Translations under genes and position numbers: made by a program
NCBI GenBank assembly: GCA_033977485.1
Contig: CM066984.1
Location: 33,151,501-33,215,500, forward strand
Length of the DNA: 64,000 nucleotides
Direction: 5' to 3'
From: Hydrangea macrophylla
Lineage: Eukaryota; Streptophyta; Magnoliopsida; Cornales; Hydrangeaceae
Part shown: positions 11,811 through 22,660 of the stretch, piece after piece
Layout of the letters: every line of letters starts with the position of its first letter
Position numbering within the stretch: position 1 is the first letter of the stretch
Notes under the pieces: model-generated
The model's database searches: none
Told to the model about the DNA's origin: nothing
The model's input: only the letters and a program-made list of their open reading frames with translations

Positions 11811-11918
11811 GGTAGCGGCAAGTCCAAGCCTTAAACCGCGATACCAATGGCAAGTCCAAGTCTATCAACCATTGTATCCACAAGTGCCATGGCAAGTCCA
11901 AGTCTATCAACCATGCAC
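11811..11918 (-). repeat. Hairpin array with constant loop
   Basis: Three hairpins lie side by side (11811-11845, 11841-11877, 11884-11918). The loop CAAGTCCAAG...TCAA is nearly constant, but the closing stems differ and stay paired: GCGG/CCGC, AATGG/CCATT and CATGG/CCATG, each extended outward past a small bulge. The element strand is minus, so the RNA would carry the complementary hairpins. Confidence 0.7.
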
Positions 11919-14014
11919 AGTAGCCGTCGCTACTAAATTCTCAAACATCGAGAAGCTTACTCCGGCATGAAATTGTATAAGACTCCCCTTTGACCCACAT
12001 AGACAACTTAACGTGCTCGCATAAATTTAGACATGCTTTTCACAATTTAGCGCGTGCATAATTAACGGGCCTACAATTAACACATGGATTTCGCCCGGAT
12101 CACAATTTCGTCGTCGAAATATAAAACATGTATTTCCTTATATTTCACAAGTTAGAACTTCATACCTCGTGCGATTTCCTCCAAACTTTGAAGGATCGAC
12201 TAGGAGGCTAAATAAACGTCGGATTTCGAATTTGGTACGATTCCTACAAGTTTATACCTGTTTTTCCCAAAAGTCCAAAATTAAGATTTTTACAAAACTT
12301 GGCCAAACACGGCCTAAGTGGTATCAAAACGTAGGTCTTACCTCCACGAGTTCAAATCTGAAATCTGGAGAAAATCTGACGGACGAACGGTCGTCGATCG
12401 GCGTCGCAAAGTCCGAAGAAAACAAATCTCCTTTCTCTCTCCTCTCTCTAGATATTTGTGTTTGGATTTGGATGAGAATGAATCTCATCCTCACTATATA
12501 TAGAAAAACTCTTTGGAGTTTACGTTTACCTCCCCACAAGTTTCTCAAACGTCTAATTACTTCTCGAAACTTCGCACGCGTCCATTTTATGCCTTTACGA
12601 GTGAAAACTATAAATTTCAAAAGTTTCCGACTAAGTTTCGTTTGGGTCCAAAATAACGTCCGAAAACTATATTCTGTGGAATCTCTACACAACCTACCTT
12701 TTTAATTAACGCATCTCTCACGTTCTCACCACAGTTCTCAAAATGATTCTATCATATCCAAATTTACCAGAATTATACTACACAGGTATAATTACTATTC
12801 AACAATTACCAGATAAAGTCAAATAACATTTAAATCACATAAATGTCATTTACTCATGATTATGCAATATAAACTTCCATGCTCCTGTGTCCTCACTGAC
12901 ACCTTACCGTTGACTCACAGTCAACCTCAATCCACCATTATCAATTAACATTGATAACCTCTCAATTTACAATTATGGATGATAAAACTATAAATTTTTG
13001 GAACGGGTGTGACAAAATGGTCATAAACTATAGATAAATAGATATTTTTGGCCATAAATGAAAAATAACCCATCTAGATAATTTTGCCCATTTAAGATTA
13101 GTGCACAGAAGTTGTGGTTTCTATGTTTTTATTGTATATGCCCAATTAAAGTTTTAGCCTACCATTTTGGAATTGAAACTGTCTTCCAAATAAAATTTAA
13201 AGATAAATTAAATAGATGCACACAATCATCGTCCAATTAAAATTAAAGTTATAAAACCAAGGTAATGGTGAAATATAAAATTAATATTTTTTTTTCTTCA
13301 CTTAACATGAGTGTGCTTGGGGCTTAGCACTTTAATTTTTTTTCTAATACTTTCTTCACTCTGCAAAATAACAAAGCTTAGTATAACTAGGCTAATACAA
13401 TATAAATAAATGGAAATACTGAATCAATAATAAAATACTAAACCTTTGACTTTGACTTCTTGTGAGGTTACAGTGGTTGAACTTCAAGAATACAAACAAG
13501 GTCAAACCAAATCCTAATCTAATTTGGGAGTGAGATATGGATAGAGTGTGCTTGGGGCTTTGGTAGGTGATTATAACAACTACGTGGCTAAGAAATCTGG
13601 CATTTACTTGCAAAATCGGTCTTCTAGTGAATGGAAATATTGCTATAAAAAGTGGAAATTTGGAGTTTCAAACTATTTTAGGGGACAACTACAACTACTA
13701 CTAGACTAAAAATATTAAATCTAATTTTTACTAGGAATATTTTACTACTACAAATTGACAAAGGTTGTACAAGAAAACAAATATTTTATTTTGAGAAATA
13801 GTACACAAAGTTTTGCTACATATTTTTGAACATGAAATCATCAATTACATAGAAGCAAATTTTTACAACTACTAGAACTAGAAAAGGAAAAGAAAAACTA
13901 AAGTTTCCTACTTCTAGAGATAATATGAAGTGCTCACATGATAACCTCCCTAAACTATTATCTCTCAGTGATTGTAAACTTGTTGTGATGCTTGTTATGA
14001 TTGTTGGTTCTCTT

Positions 14015-14029
14015 CTGCTCCCTTTTATA
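14015..14029 (-). promoter_or_regulatory. TATA box of the Athila/Tat-like LTR
   Basis: TATAAAAGGGAGCAG on the minus strand, in a sequence context typical of a plant Pol II core promoter. It would drive the minus-strand element. The short plus-strand open frame across it is not a gene. Confidence 0.6.
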
Positions 14030-14498
14030 GACGAAAGGAGAGGAAAAATTCATCACTGCATTCGTCAGCTGCCAATTTTCTTCGCATGTTTGTCAATTAT
14101 TCAAACTGTTGTCAGATGTTATTTGACGAATCCTGCAAAAAGAGATAGAGATATGAAAGGAAATAGAGAAAAAAAATTTATAAAAAATTATGTCAACATC
14201 CAAGCAAAATGGTTTTTTTCCCTACCAAACAGTATTGTTACTGTTTGTTTATTATTCACATATTTGACTAACATAATGTATTAGAAATACTATAGTGTGG
14301 TTGCTACTTCTTTTCTTCCATTTATTTTACTTCATTTTCACTTAAACATATAAAAAATGTAAAAGCACATAATTACACACATTTAAGTAACATCACCATC
14401 AAATTATATTAATTCAAATATGCATGTAAAACTAGGGATTAAATGAGCACTATATCTATTATACTGGCACATAAATGTGCAATATTCAGTGTTTATCA

Positions 14499-14959
14499 GT
14501 AGCACTCTGAAAATTTTCTCCATATTTGAAATTCAGATGTTACCTCGCATCTGATCGACTTTCCCTTAGAATATTGTTGTCTTTTGCTTATAGAATTGGG
14601 AGATAGGAACAACTTCCTCCCATGGATTTGGATTTGGTTGCAGTGGTCTTTCCTCAATCACGCACATCTTAGCCACTCGGACTAATCCTTTCATTTCTCT
14701 TTCCACACTTTCCATTCGGTTTGGGTCACCTTCAGACATTTTACGTGGAACCCACAATATAATACACACACACAAATACACATACACATACACACACGCA
14801 CGTTACTTTAAAGAACCACATGGCATGCTAATCATCATTAAAAGCATGCTAAGTAAACGTGTATGCATGATCATGTAACTACATGTCGTTGTGTGACACT
14901 ACGTGTCGTATACGTCACTTGTCAAAATGGCTCTAACATATTGCTCTGATACAAAAAAT
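14499..14959 (-). pseudogene. Gag start and leader of a minus-strand gypsy element
   Basis: Next to the LTR at 14960 the minus strand reads a PBS-like GTATCAGAGC (14952-14943), a leader, and then an open frame from ATG at 14739 (MSEGDPNRMESVEREMKGL...) of about 57 codons down to 14566. The frame is cut short where the Athila/Tat-like LTR is inserted at 14498. The protein is not recognisable beyond its position, which is that of a gag N-terminus; this call rests on context. Confidence 0.45.
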
Positions 14960-17210
14960 TGTCAAACCCCAACCCACCTCTAGCAGATTAGGACACGAGT
15001 GACAATGCCAAGACACCAAATCATCCTTTAATTACTAAGAAAAGCATGAATTAGACATCGTAAAAGAACTTTGTTGAGATAAAACAGACCTAAGGGCAAA
15101 GTGGTTATTTAGAAAATATAGTCAAAATATATATCAAAAGATATCTCTTTAAGTTCCAGTTCCAATACAAAAAAGGGCGCATGAATCCGAGTTTTCTAGA
15201 AAGAGTTATGTCCGTTTCCGTAAAGGTCGATGGCCAGAAAATACTTAGGGGATCGATCCGCGGTAAAAAGTCGGATCAATCCAATATTACAAAAACTGGC
15301 AAAATCTTTCCCAAAATGATCGAATCAATCTGCAGCAAAAGGCTGGATCAATCTGGGTTTTGCAGAATTGATTTTTTTTGCTAGAAATCCCTATTTTTGC
15401 AAGTTAAAACATCACCAAAATCCAACCAAACCTCACCGAAAACTTCCAAACTATTTTCAAACATACTCAATTGTCTCCAAACATTAACAAAACATCATAA
15501 CTACATGAAACACAATTACAACCCCACTTGAATCAAATTAAGTCATTAAAACTCATTGTCACCAAACCAATGTAGATTTAAGAAATTCATCAAAATACGA
15601 AACATGTCCAAAATGGTTACGACACATATCCAGACTTGCCAGAATGGCCCAACTCAAAGAACACACACTATCCAACTAATATCATAGAAATTTATATAAG
15701 GTTCTCCAATTTTAGCGCAAATCCACCTACTACACATGTGGTACTACATAAGTCTTGGGAATTCCAACTAGCATTAGTTCTATCTATTACAAGTTAAGAA
15801 CATATACATCAAAAAAAGTCCAAGCCTTGCCCCATCCCCAAGCTCTAATCACCTCTTTTTCGCGTCTTGTTCCGAACCTGTGATAGTTGTTATTTACCAC
15901 AATAGAAAAGGAAAGTGGTTTTCTTAAGCATTACGCTTAGTAAGTAATCTAAACATGATTGAATGCTTAACATGTGCAATGCTACAAGTAAATACATAAC
16001 TCATATCCTTGATTGCTGAACTACTAGTTCAATGATTCATTCAGACCTGAAGACCTTCCCTTTGCCCCGTGGTCATTTTTATTCCTTGGACATCCATTCT
16101 CAAATGGTTTTCTTCTCCTTCTCCTCCTTTATTACTCCCAACAATTAATCATTTCCCCAGGTATTCATTGATCACCACATAATCACATAAATACATAAGC
16201 ATGATAATTTTAGATATTGACATGTCATTCTCAATTCTGGCATAAACATGACTTCTAGACATGAATGTACCAATTCTATTTATATTTGAATTTAACAAGT
16301 GAAACCACAATCAATTTCAGTTAGAAAACTCACATTTTACGATTTCTACCCAAATAAGCTTAGAAAAGCTGAATTCTTTTACAATTCTTGTTTAATTCTC
16401 ACTCCAGAGTAAATCTTACATGTTTTCTGTAAATCCCGTGTCACCGATTAGAATGAGCCACCAAAATACAACTATTAAAAGGTAAAAAAAGGTTTAGAAA
16501 GAACAATCTCACCTCTACGAGCCCGAATACGGCTTCGGTTCACAAATTGAACGACGAAAGGCAACGAAACAGTAAGATTATGACGTCGGGAAATTGTGTT
16601 CTTCTTTCTCTCTCGACGCCTCACTCTCTTTTCCCAATTTCTGTCTAATTTTGAGAACTCTCACTCACACAAGACACCTATGCAAACACATGCATTGAGT
16701 TGTCACCATTTTTTGCTTCCTTTCATTTATACCCCCAATAATTTCTAACTTCTTATTATGAAATTCCCCAAACATTCCATTAACTACCCAATTACTTAAG
16801 TGGATGTTTGTTTAAGTCCCGTATGGGTCCCAAACATGGTCCTAAATATTTTATGAGGTTGCTATCGTACCTACTAATTATGAACCTTTTTCAATTATGC
16901 CCTTATATGGGTATCCAAACTGGTACTAGAAGCTAACACAGATAGCAATATAATATGAGAGCATCTTAAACATATACTCATTTAATCATATAAAATGCAT
17001 CTAACATATAACTACACATTTTATTATCTAGGCCCTTCATTGGGTCCCACTTCATTACATGTCCCACCCTACTGGAGACTTCCAACTATGTTCTTCATTG
17101 AACACTTTTCCATGGGCTAGTCCAAAACCTCTCCTTAATCTACCCTATACACTAATCATATGAATTATTGCATATTATCATGATTATTAATCTCTTTTTT
17201 CAGGAAATTG
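14960..17210 (-). mobile_element. Gypsy LTR, minus strand, right end uncertain
   Basis: It starts TGTCAAACCCCAACCC at 14960 and is preceded on the left by an imperfect iMet-type PBS, so it is the 5' LTR of a minus-strand element. It carries its own palindromic cluster (15240-15365). The right end is not sharp: similarity to LTR-like sequence fades near an (AT)n/(AG)n tract at about 17210-17276. No TSD was found. Open frames inside are short and not gene-like. Confidence 0.6.
15240..15365. repeat. GGATCGATCC / GGATCAATCC word cluster
   Basis: Repeated words such as GGATCGATCCGC, GGATCAATCC, GATCGAATCAATC and GGATCAATCTG lie close together. It is the counterpart of the palindrome clusters seen in the other LTRs, but with a different core. 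Confidence 0.65.
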
Positions 17211-17213
17211 TGT

Positions 17214-17268
<55 letters not shown>

Positions 17269-17319
17269 GAAGAGAGAAACCACCAATGCTGCTTCCATAA
17301 TCGTGTGAGGAGTGGAGTC
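17211..17319. repeat. (TA)n and (GA)n microsatellites
   Basis: A short (TA)n tract (about 17214-17228) runs into an interrupted (GA)n tract to about 17276, followed by about 40 bp of unique sequence that ends in GAGTC, the target site of the SIRE-like element. Confidence 0.85.
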
Positions 17320-17949
17320 TGTTAGCCTTGAATTTCTTTAAGGCATTATTTATATTTGTTTTGATAATGACAAATCTAGTGATAATTGTATGTTCTTAAT
17401 AGTTCTATTCCAATCAATTATCAAGTCATTTTCTTTCTGCTAATCTCTTGATTTATGCATCTAAATGTTCTAGCTTTGTTTGAGATTATGAGATAGCATA
17501 TGGTAAAGTCCAAGAGTGATGGAGCTCAGTAAGGATCAAGCTTGATGACTTGAAGACTTTTCATCCTTGGTAGAAGACTAGGACTTGCTTGTAAGCATTT
17601 TGATCAATCACTCATAAGGGCTTAAGTAACTTTAGTTGAACTTTAGTTGGACTTTAGGATCCTTACTCTTACACTTTAAAATACTTTAAAGGACCTAAAC
17701 ATACTTAGACCACTCAATTAAATTCATTTCACAAAAGTTTTCAAGTGGCTAAGTCAAAATCAAGTACCCTTTGCAAATGGGTCATCTTTAAAGGCAAACT
17801 TGATCCAATTGGTAATGAATTAGATGTTGAGTTTTATATGGTTGGAAAGGTATTTGAATCTAGTTTCTGAATCATCAAACAGATCACAAAAAAGAGTTTT
17901 GTAGAGGGAGTAATGGTTGTTTTAGTAAAGAGGTATCAGTCTGTAAAAA

Positions 17950-18130
17950 ATAGGAAAAATCAGTCAACTGATAAACTTTATGTCCATTCGACCGGAGGTT
18001 TTGTTTAGTCGATCGGAGGTACTCTTCAAGTTGACTAGATTCTAAAAAAGTCAACTACTTTATGTATTTCAAAGATAGCTACTGCTATAAAGTTTTCAGT
18101 CGACTAGGTCGATTTTTCAGTCGATTGGAT
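17950..18130. repeat. GTCGACTG-type cluster upstream of TATA
   Basis: Repeated words such as CAGTCAACTG, AGTCGATCGG, GTCGACTAG and CAGTCGATTGG. The 3' LTR copy (about 35590-35760) keeps the same words with different point changes. The TATA box follows within about 90 bp. Confidence 0.75.
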
Positions 18131-18213
18131 CAAGCAGAAACACATAATGACTAGTTTTCTAAACTTTTTGAAAATTGTTTTTACACCCCCATCGGTCATA
18201 TTTATTGAAAATC

Positions 18214-18222
18214 TATATATAG
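18214..18222 (+). promoter_or_regulatory. TATA box of the SIRE-like LTR
   Basis: TATATATAG in the middle of the LTR, after the palindromic cluster and before a GTAATTCTTGAGAG-type leader. Position and context fit a Pol II core promoter. Confidence 0.55.
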
Positions 18223-18798
18223 GAGTGATTTTAAGAGTTGGATAATGAAGAAAAATCATTCAAACAACTTAGTTAATCATCATTTCTATTTGAGCCCTAG
18301 TTTGAGTGAAAAATCAATTTGTTCTTGATTTCAATTGTAATTCTTGAGAGAGAAAATTGTAGTGAGCTTTCATTTGTATTATAAACTCACTAAGAAGTTG
18401 TTGTGTGAGCTTTCAATTGTATTATTCACTCTACAGAGAGAGTTATTATTTGTACCCCAAATCTTCTTTTGTAAAGAGTGAGGGTTAGTAACCCTTGTAT
18501 GCAAAGAAGATGTGTTCTTCTATGGGAAAGATTGAAGGCTCTTGTGACGGTTTGATCTACACCCGTAAGTAGGTTAGATTACAGGAATCCTCAAGAGGTG
18601 TTCTTGAGGGGTGGATGTAGGCCGCGGTGTACGAGTTGCCGAACCACTTGAAAACTCGGTTTGTAAGTTTCTCTTCCCTTCTCTCTTTACATAATTGTTT
18701 GTGATTGTGTTTAATTTTGCATTAAGTTTTTAAAAGGTTAATTTTTCGCTAAAACCTTATTCACCCTCCCCCTAAGGTTTCCATTTCGGGCCAACAAT

Positions 18799-18810
18799 TG
18801 GTATCAGAGC
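18799..18810 (+). other. Primer-binding site, tRNA-iMet type
   Basis: TGGTATCAGAGC starts 2 bp after the LTR end. Confidence 0.9.
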
Positions 18811-18858
18811 CTCGGCTCTTCTATTTTCAAAAGATTTTACAATCTAGAGTAAAGATCC

Positions 18859-19462
18859 ATGGAAACTACATTTTTTGAAAAAGGTTATTGCATTAACACT
18901 CCTCCATCGTTGAGTGATCATAAGAATGATCATTAGAAGAAGAGAATAGAAATTTATTTTCTTTCACTTGGCTACAATCTTTGGAGTATTGTCAAGAATG
19001 GTTTTTCTCCTAAACCAAAGATTGAATGGAATGATAGTGATTAAAATAAAGTTCGATTAAATCTTAGAGCAATGAAAATTCTATATGATGCTTTAGATAA
19101 TACCACATTTAATAGAATTCGTTCATGCTCTAATGCTAATGAAATTTCGTTATGTTTAGAAAATATTCATAATGCTACTAACCAAATCCTTAAGTTACAA
19201 CAAAGAGTTGATGATGTTATAGAAAATGTTGAAAACCTAACTCATTAACAAGAAGTACAAAAAGAGGATTTTGTGCAAGAGAAAGAAGAAAGTTTTGTAT
19301 GCCTATTTGCCAATGAAGAAGATGATGTAAATGAGAAAATGGCAAAAGGGGGCACTTGGAGCAATTCGAATAGTGATGCATCCGAAGATGAGTCAAACGA
19401 CCAAGAAGCCACATGATCTTGTCAAAATCAAGATGAAAAGTATGCTTTACTTTCTAAAGATT
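18859..19462 (+). pseudogene. Copia gag N-terminal part, SIRE-like, broken
   Basis: ATG at 18859 begins METTFFEKGYCINTPPSLSD. This fits the start of plant copia gag, where a short 'enter the substrate' segment is followed by a Trp-Lys pair; here a stop stands in place of the Trp. Family-like blocks follow: YFLSLGYNLWSIVKNGF, the NLRAMKILYDALD block, and an acidic segment with FANEEDDVNEK. Several stops interrupt the frame. Similarity ends near 19462, where an unrelated insertion begins. The remainder resumes at about 33676. Confidence 0.75.
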
Positions 19463-20213
19463 TGTAGTGTGGAAGTAAAGGTCGAACCGACAGAGACTGT
19501 TTACTTTTGTTCTCTAATTTAGAAAACCTAAATCTATTTAGTTATATAAAAATGGAATTTTGATTAATTGTTTTAAATCCTACTATTAATTAAACTATGA
19601 AATTAAACTACGAATTTATGGAAATAAGATATCAAGATTAAATCTAAATAAACTAATGCAGAATTTAAGATTGTTTAAGTATGAGTGGATGAGATCTAGG
19701 ATTGCAAATCCACCACTAACTATGCATCTGAGGTCTAGACTTTCTATTTTAAGTTCTATAATTGGATAGTCACGATCTATTGTAGCTACAAGCCTAATAG
19801 TATCAACAAGAGGATATTGCTAGTTTAATCTAAGCATAACGCATCTTCGGTTCACATGAATTATCTACCTATAACTAGGGTGTAGCATAACTCATCTTTC
19901 CTAGGCATGAATTATAAAAGATGTAAACATCACAATCACATAAACACTATCGTATGTAAATACTCCTATCAATCACAGAAATCAAGGACTATTGAGTTCA
20001 ACAAGAATAAGGAAAAATCTAAGACAAGAATAGATCCAAAATACTCTTGATTATTATCATTAAAAAATGATTATATATAAATGATCTACCAACATACAAT
20101 TACTATCCAATACATAAAATCCTAAAATAAGAAAGCATAGAATTCCCCTTTTACATAACTAGGGTTTCATTGAAACCCTATGATGGATGAAAACATAAAT
20201 ATTGAGTTGATGG
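19463..20213. mobile_element. Left arm of an unidentified insertion in gag
   Basis: Non-coding, AT-rich sequence separates the two gag halves. It contains GGTCGAACCGACAGAGAC, a phrase resembling those at LTR borders of gypsy elements (compare about 9970-9990). The right arm would be 33157 to about 33675. Near-repeats GAAGTAAAGGT and GAAAGTAAGGT lie at the two gag junctions and may reflect the original target site, but no clean TG...CA ends or perfect TSD were found. Confidence 0.45.
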
Positions 20214-20994
20214 TGTAATAACCTGTATTTTCATTTAATTGCATTTTATATTTAAGTTTAATTGTATTGTTTACTTCTATTTTAATTTCAATTCTCATGT
20301 GTTAAAATCTTGTAACATGCCTTATTTCGTAACTGAAATTCTTTTGGGGTCAAAATGTGATTTTATAAAATTTGATGATACCTGTGTTGAATTTCAAATC
20401 TGTATTTCAAAACGGTGAAAGTAAATTCTTTTGATTCAAACTGTATTTTTATGAAACCAGAAAACCATTCCTTTCGTTAAAATGAATTTTTCCGTATTTT
20501 TGTGGTGATCACCGCGCCCCGAAAATACCAGTTTACTTTCAAAAATGTCCGCGCTGTGCTAAACTTCCACAGATTTTGGAAGTGATGTAAAGTGTGATTG
20601 GACATACACTTTATTTCTATTTATGGCAACTCATCATTGGTTAAGGCCTTGTTTGGTTGTTACTGTAACACCCTGTATTTTATTTTCATTAATAAATACT
20701 GCATTTCATTTCCATGAGCATTTGATTTAATTTCTCTTTGTAATATTTATTCCGGGGTCAAACTGTAATTTCCAAAATATTTTCAATGGTTTCAAAATCA
20801 ATATCTATAATTTTGTTCAAACCGGGAATTTAATTCCTACACTAATATAATTTTCTGTATGTTTATTTTAAACCGAAAAATACCAGTTTTTGTTTTAAGC
20901 TGCGTCTATACCGCGACGTGGGTGAGGGAGCATGTGAGCTCAACCTCACCGGGGAATTTCTTGGCCTTGCTTGGAGGCCACAACATGATTTGTT

Positions 20995-21002
20995 TATATA
21001 TA
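20995..21002 (+). promoter_or_regulatory. TATA box in the 5' LTR
   Basis: TATATATA followed by a CT-rich stretch, a common plant arrangement around the start of transcription. If transcription starts about 30 bp downstream, the leader before the Gag-Pol start is about 2.4 kb and includes the GC cassette and hairpin array. Confidence 0.6.
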
Positions 21003-21690
21003 TGCTTACAAACTCTCACTGTGTCTCTCTCAATCTCCCTCAAACTCTCTCAATTCTCTCTATCACTCTCTTGCTCTCTCAAAGACACTAAACACACACA
21101 CAGTTTATATACATATTAATACATATAGATACATACATGGAGACACATACATAGTTATATATATATATATCAATATCAAGAACGGAGGAGCAATTTCTAA
21201 CGACGGATATTACGGCGGATTTCTCTCGGTCTCAATTCTCTGTGTGATTAACTTCTGTGAGTAATTTAAACTCACTCGCCATGTTTATATACGTGTATTT
21301 CAGTATATATAGGTGTGTATATGTGTATATATATGTATTTCACCATTGAAGCTTGAAATTGGAGTTTTACAAAACTCAACCAAAATCAATTCTGTAAATT
21401 GGGAATGGAAGATATTGATCCCGATAAGCTGTGGTTCGAATCCTACACAGTAATTTACTCGTATCGCGACGAACGGTCGATTTAAAGTTTTGACACCCTC
21501 CCTTTAATCGCGAATATTTAGATATATAATCCGTATTAGTTAAAATTGATCGCGTATTCGTAATCTACGCGGAAAACTGAAGAGAACCATATATCACATG
21601 TCCTGGTACGAACAGAATCTGAAACTGGGTAATTTCAGTCCAGAAATTGAAAACAGGGGAGAAGACGAAGAAGATGACATTCTGCAAGAA

Positions 21691-21862
21691 CTCGCGCGCG
21701 CGACCCGCTCGCGCGAGGTTCGCTCGCGCGGCCCGCTCGCGCGAAACTTTCCCCCCCCCCTCGCGCGCGCGATCCGCTCGCGCGACCTGTCCAGCCCCTC
21801 CGCGCGCGCGATCCGCTCGCGCGATCTGCCCTCCCCCTCGCTCGCGCGATCCGCTCGCGCGA
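21691..21862. repeat. GC-rich TCGCGCGA cassette, 5' LTR
   Basis: About 170 bp built from CGCTCGCGCGA words alternating with short C-rich spacers, in a 38-bp rhythm in the last part (GATCTGCCC...CGCTCGCGC). The cores are self-complementary. The 3' LTR has one more 38-bp unit, so the array changes in length even within a very young element. Confidence 0.9.
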
Positions 21863-22160
21863 GGTGGCAGTTTTGGCAGTTTGTGTGATTTTGGTAAGGG
21901 ACTGTTTGGAAAATGTTTTAAAAGTTTTTAAAGAACAGTTTGGCAAAAATATTGTTTTAAAGGCCTACGTTTTAATGATTGTACGAAACAAGAACAACTT
22001 AGGCCAAAATTTACGCTCGTACGATTATTCCGGCTTTGTGATTTATTAATAGTGTTATTTATGAAACATTGACATACATATTAGGGTCGAGGTTACGTCA
22101 ACATGCATGTGTATGAGAAAGTGTGAAAAGAGTAAAGAGTGGCGGTCTGGTGGTGTACGG

Positions 22161-22660
22161 CTTAGATATCGATCGGATAGTTTTCCTGGTATCTAAGGCG
22201 CTCGTTTCGGATATCGATGGATATTATTCCTGGTATCCGAAGCGATGGTATTGAGTACGACTTAGATATCGATCGGATAGTTTTCCTGGTATCTAAGGGG
22301 CTCGTTTCGGATATCGATGGATATTATTCCTGGTATCCGAAGCGATGGTATTGAGTACGACTTAGATATCGATCGGATAGTTTTCCTGGTATCTAAGGCG
22401 CTCGTTTCGGATATCGATGGATATTATTCCTGGTATCCGAAGCGATGGTATTGAGTACGACTTAGATATCGATCGGATAGTTTTCCTGGTATCTAAGGCG
22501 CTCGTTTCGGATATCGATGGATATTATTCCTGGTATCCGAAATGATGGTATTGAGTGTGGCTTAGATATCGATCGGATATTATTCCTGGTATCTGAAGCG
22601 ATAGTTTGGTGTGTTGTTTTGGATATCGATCGGATAGTATTCCTGGTATCTGAGATAATG
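22161..22660 (+). repeat. Hairpin array, 100-bp period, 5' LTR
   Basis: Four 100-bp units start at 22161, 22261, 22361 and 22461, followed by two diverged half-units. Each unit holds two hairpins sharing the core ATATCGAT and TTCCTGGTAT. In type A the stem is CTTAGATA/TATCTAAG; in type B it is TTCGGATA/TATCCGAA. Three of eight stem positions differ between the types and all three are compensated on the opposite side. The array lies inside the predicted transcript, before the AATAAA signal. Confidence 0.92.

Larger units (their letters stand above)
10801..13014 (-). mobile_element. Solo gypsy LTR, TSD AAATG
   Basis: Starts TGTCACGACCCATCCCACTA and ends GGAACGGGTGTGACA. AAATG flanks both ends (10796-10800 and 13015-13019), a perfect 5-bp duplication inside the Athila/Tat-like LTR. 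No internal region is present. On the minus strand it begins TGTCACACCCGTTCC, has a TATA box (TATATATAG, about 12502-12494), then hairpin repeats (11918-11811), then a CAGTCGACTG cluster (11395-11043), and ends GTCGTGACA. The longest open frame inside (12169-12705, plus strand) lies across the promoter area and has no protein-like features. Confidence 0.92.
7025..14498 (-). mobile_element. Athila/Tat-like gypsy element, truncated and decayed
   Basis: A minus-strand element made of a 5' LTR (9889-14498, split by a solo LTR), a tRNA-Asp type PBS (9865-9882), an AT-rich leader (about 9490-9860) and gag-protease relics (7030-9486). Reverse transcriptase, integrase and the 3' LTR are absent; coding similarity stops where the gypsy LTR relic ends at 7024, followed by ATCAT. 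The gag features (LFPFSLKDKAKA block, one CCHC knuckle) and the PBS type are those of the Athila/Tat group. The exact lineage is inference. Confidence 0.8.
9889..14498 (-). mobile_element. 5' LTR of the Athila/Tat-like element
   Basis: On the minus strand it starts at 14498 with TGATAAACACTGAATATTG and ends at 9889 with ATGTCGTCA, just before the PBS. A good TATA box (TATAAAAGGGAGCAG on the minus strand, about 14029-14015) supports this orientation. Without the solo LTR 10801-13014 and its duplicated AAATG the LTR is about 2.4 kb. It also contains a SINE-like piece (10512-10595). The partner LTR is not in the window, so a TSD cannot be tested. Confidence 0.75.
17320..18796 (+). mobile_element. 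5' LTR of the SIRE-like element
   Basis: 1477 bp, TGTTAG...CCAACA. A cluster of GTCGACTG/GTCGATTGG words lies at about 17950-18130, upstream of a TATA box (TATATATAG, about 18214). By eye it differs from the 3' copy at several percent of sites, which makes it clearly older than the intact chromovirus nested in it. Confidence 0.9.

Noticed and set aside
11415..11834. 139-codon plus-strand open frame
   Set aside because: Inside the solo LTR 10801-13014, runs into the hairpin repeats, low similarity to any protein pattern.
12169..12705. 178-codon plus-strand open frame
   Set aside because: Lies across the promoter part of a minus-strand solo LTR, overlaps an equally long opposite-strand frame, and has no recognisable motif.
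13925..14284. 119-codon plus-strand open frame
   Set aside because: Covers the minus-strand TATA box of the Athila/Tat-like LTR; composition is that of non-coding LTR sequence.
21598..21946. Overlapping open frames with Ser-Arg-Ala-Arg-Asp repeats on both strands
   Set aside because: They translate the GC-rich cassette of the LTR in every frame; low complexity, no domain, same artefact in the 3' LTR.
22161..22660. CRISPR-like regular array
   Set aside because: Regular 100-bp spacing but no unique spacers; eukaryotic LTR context; units are tandem duplicates with hairpins.
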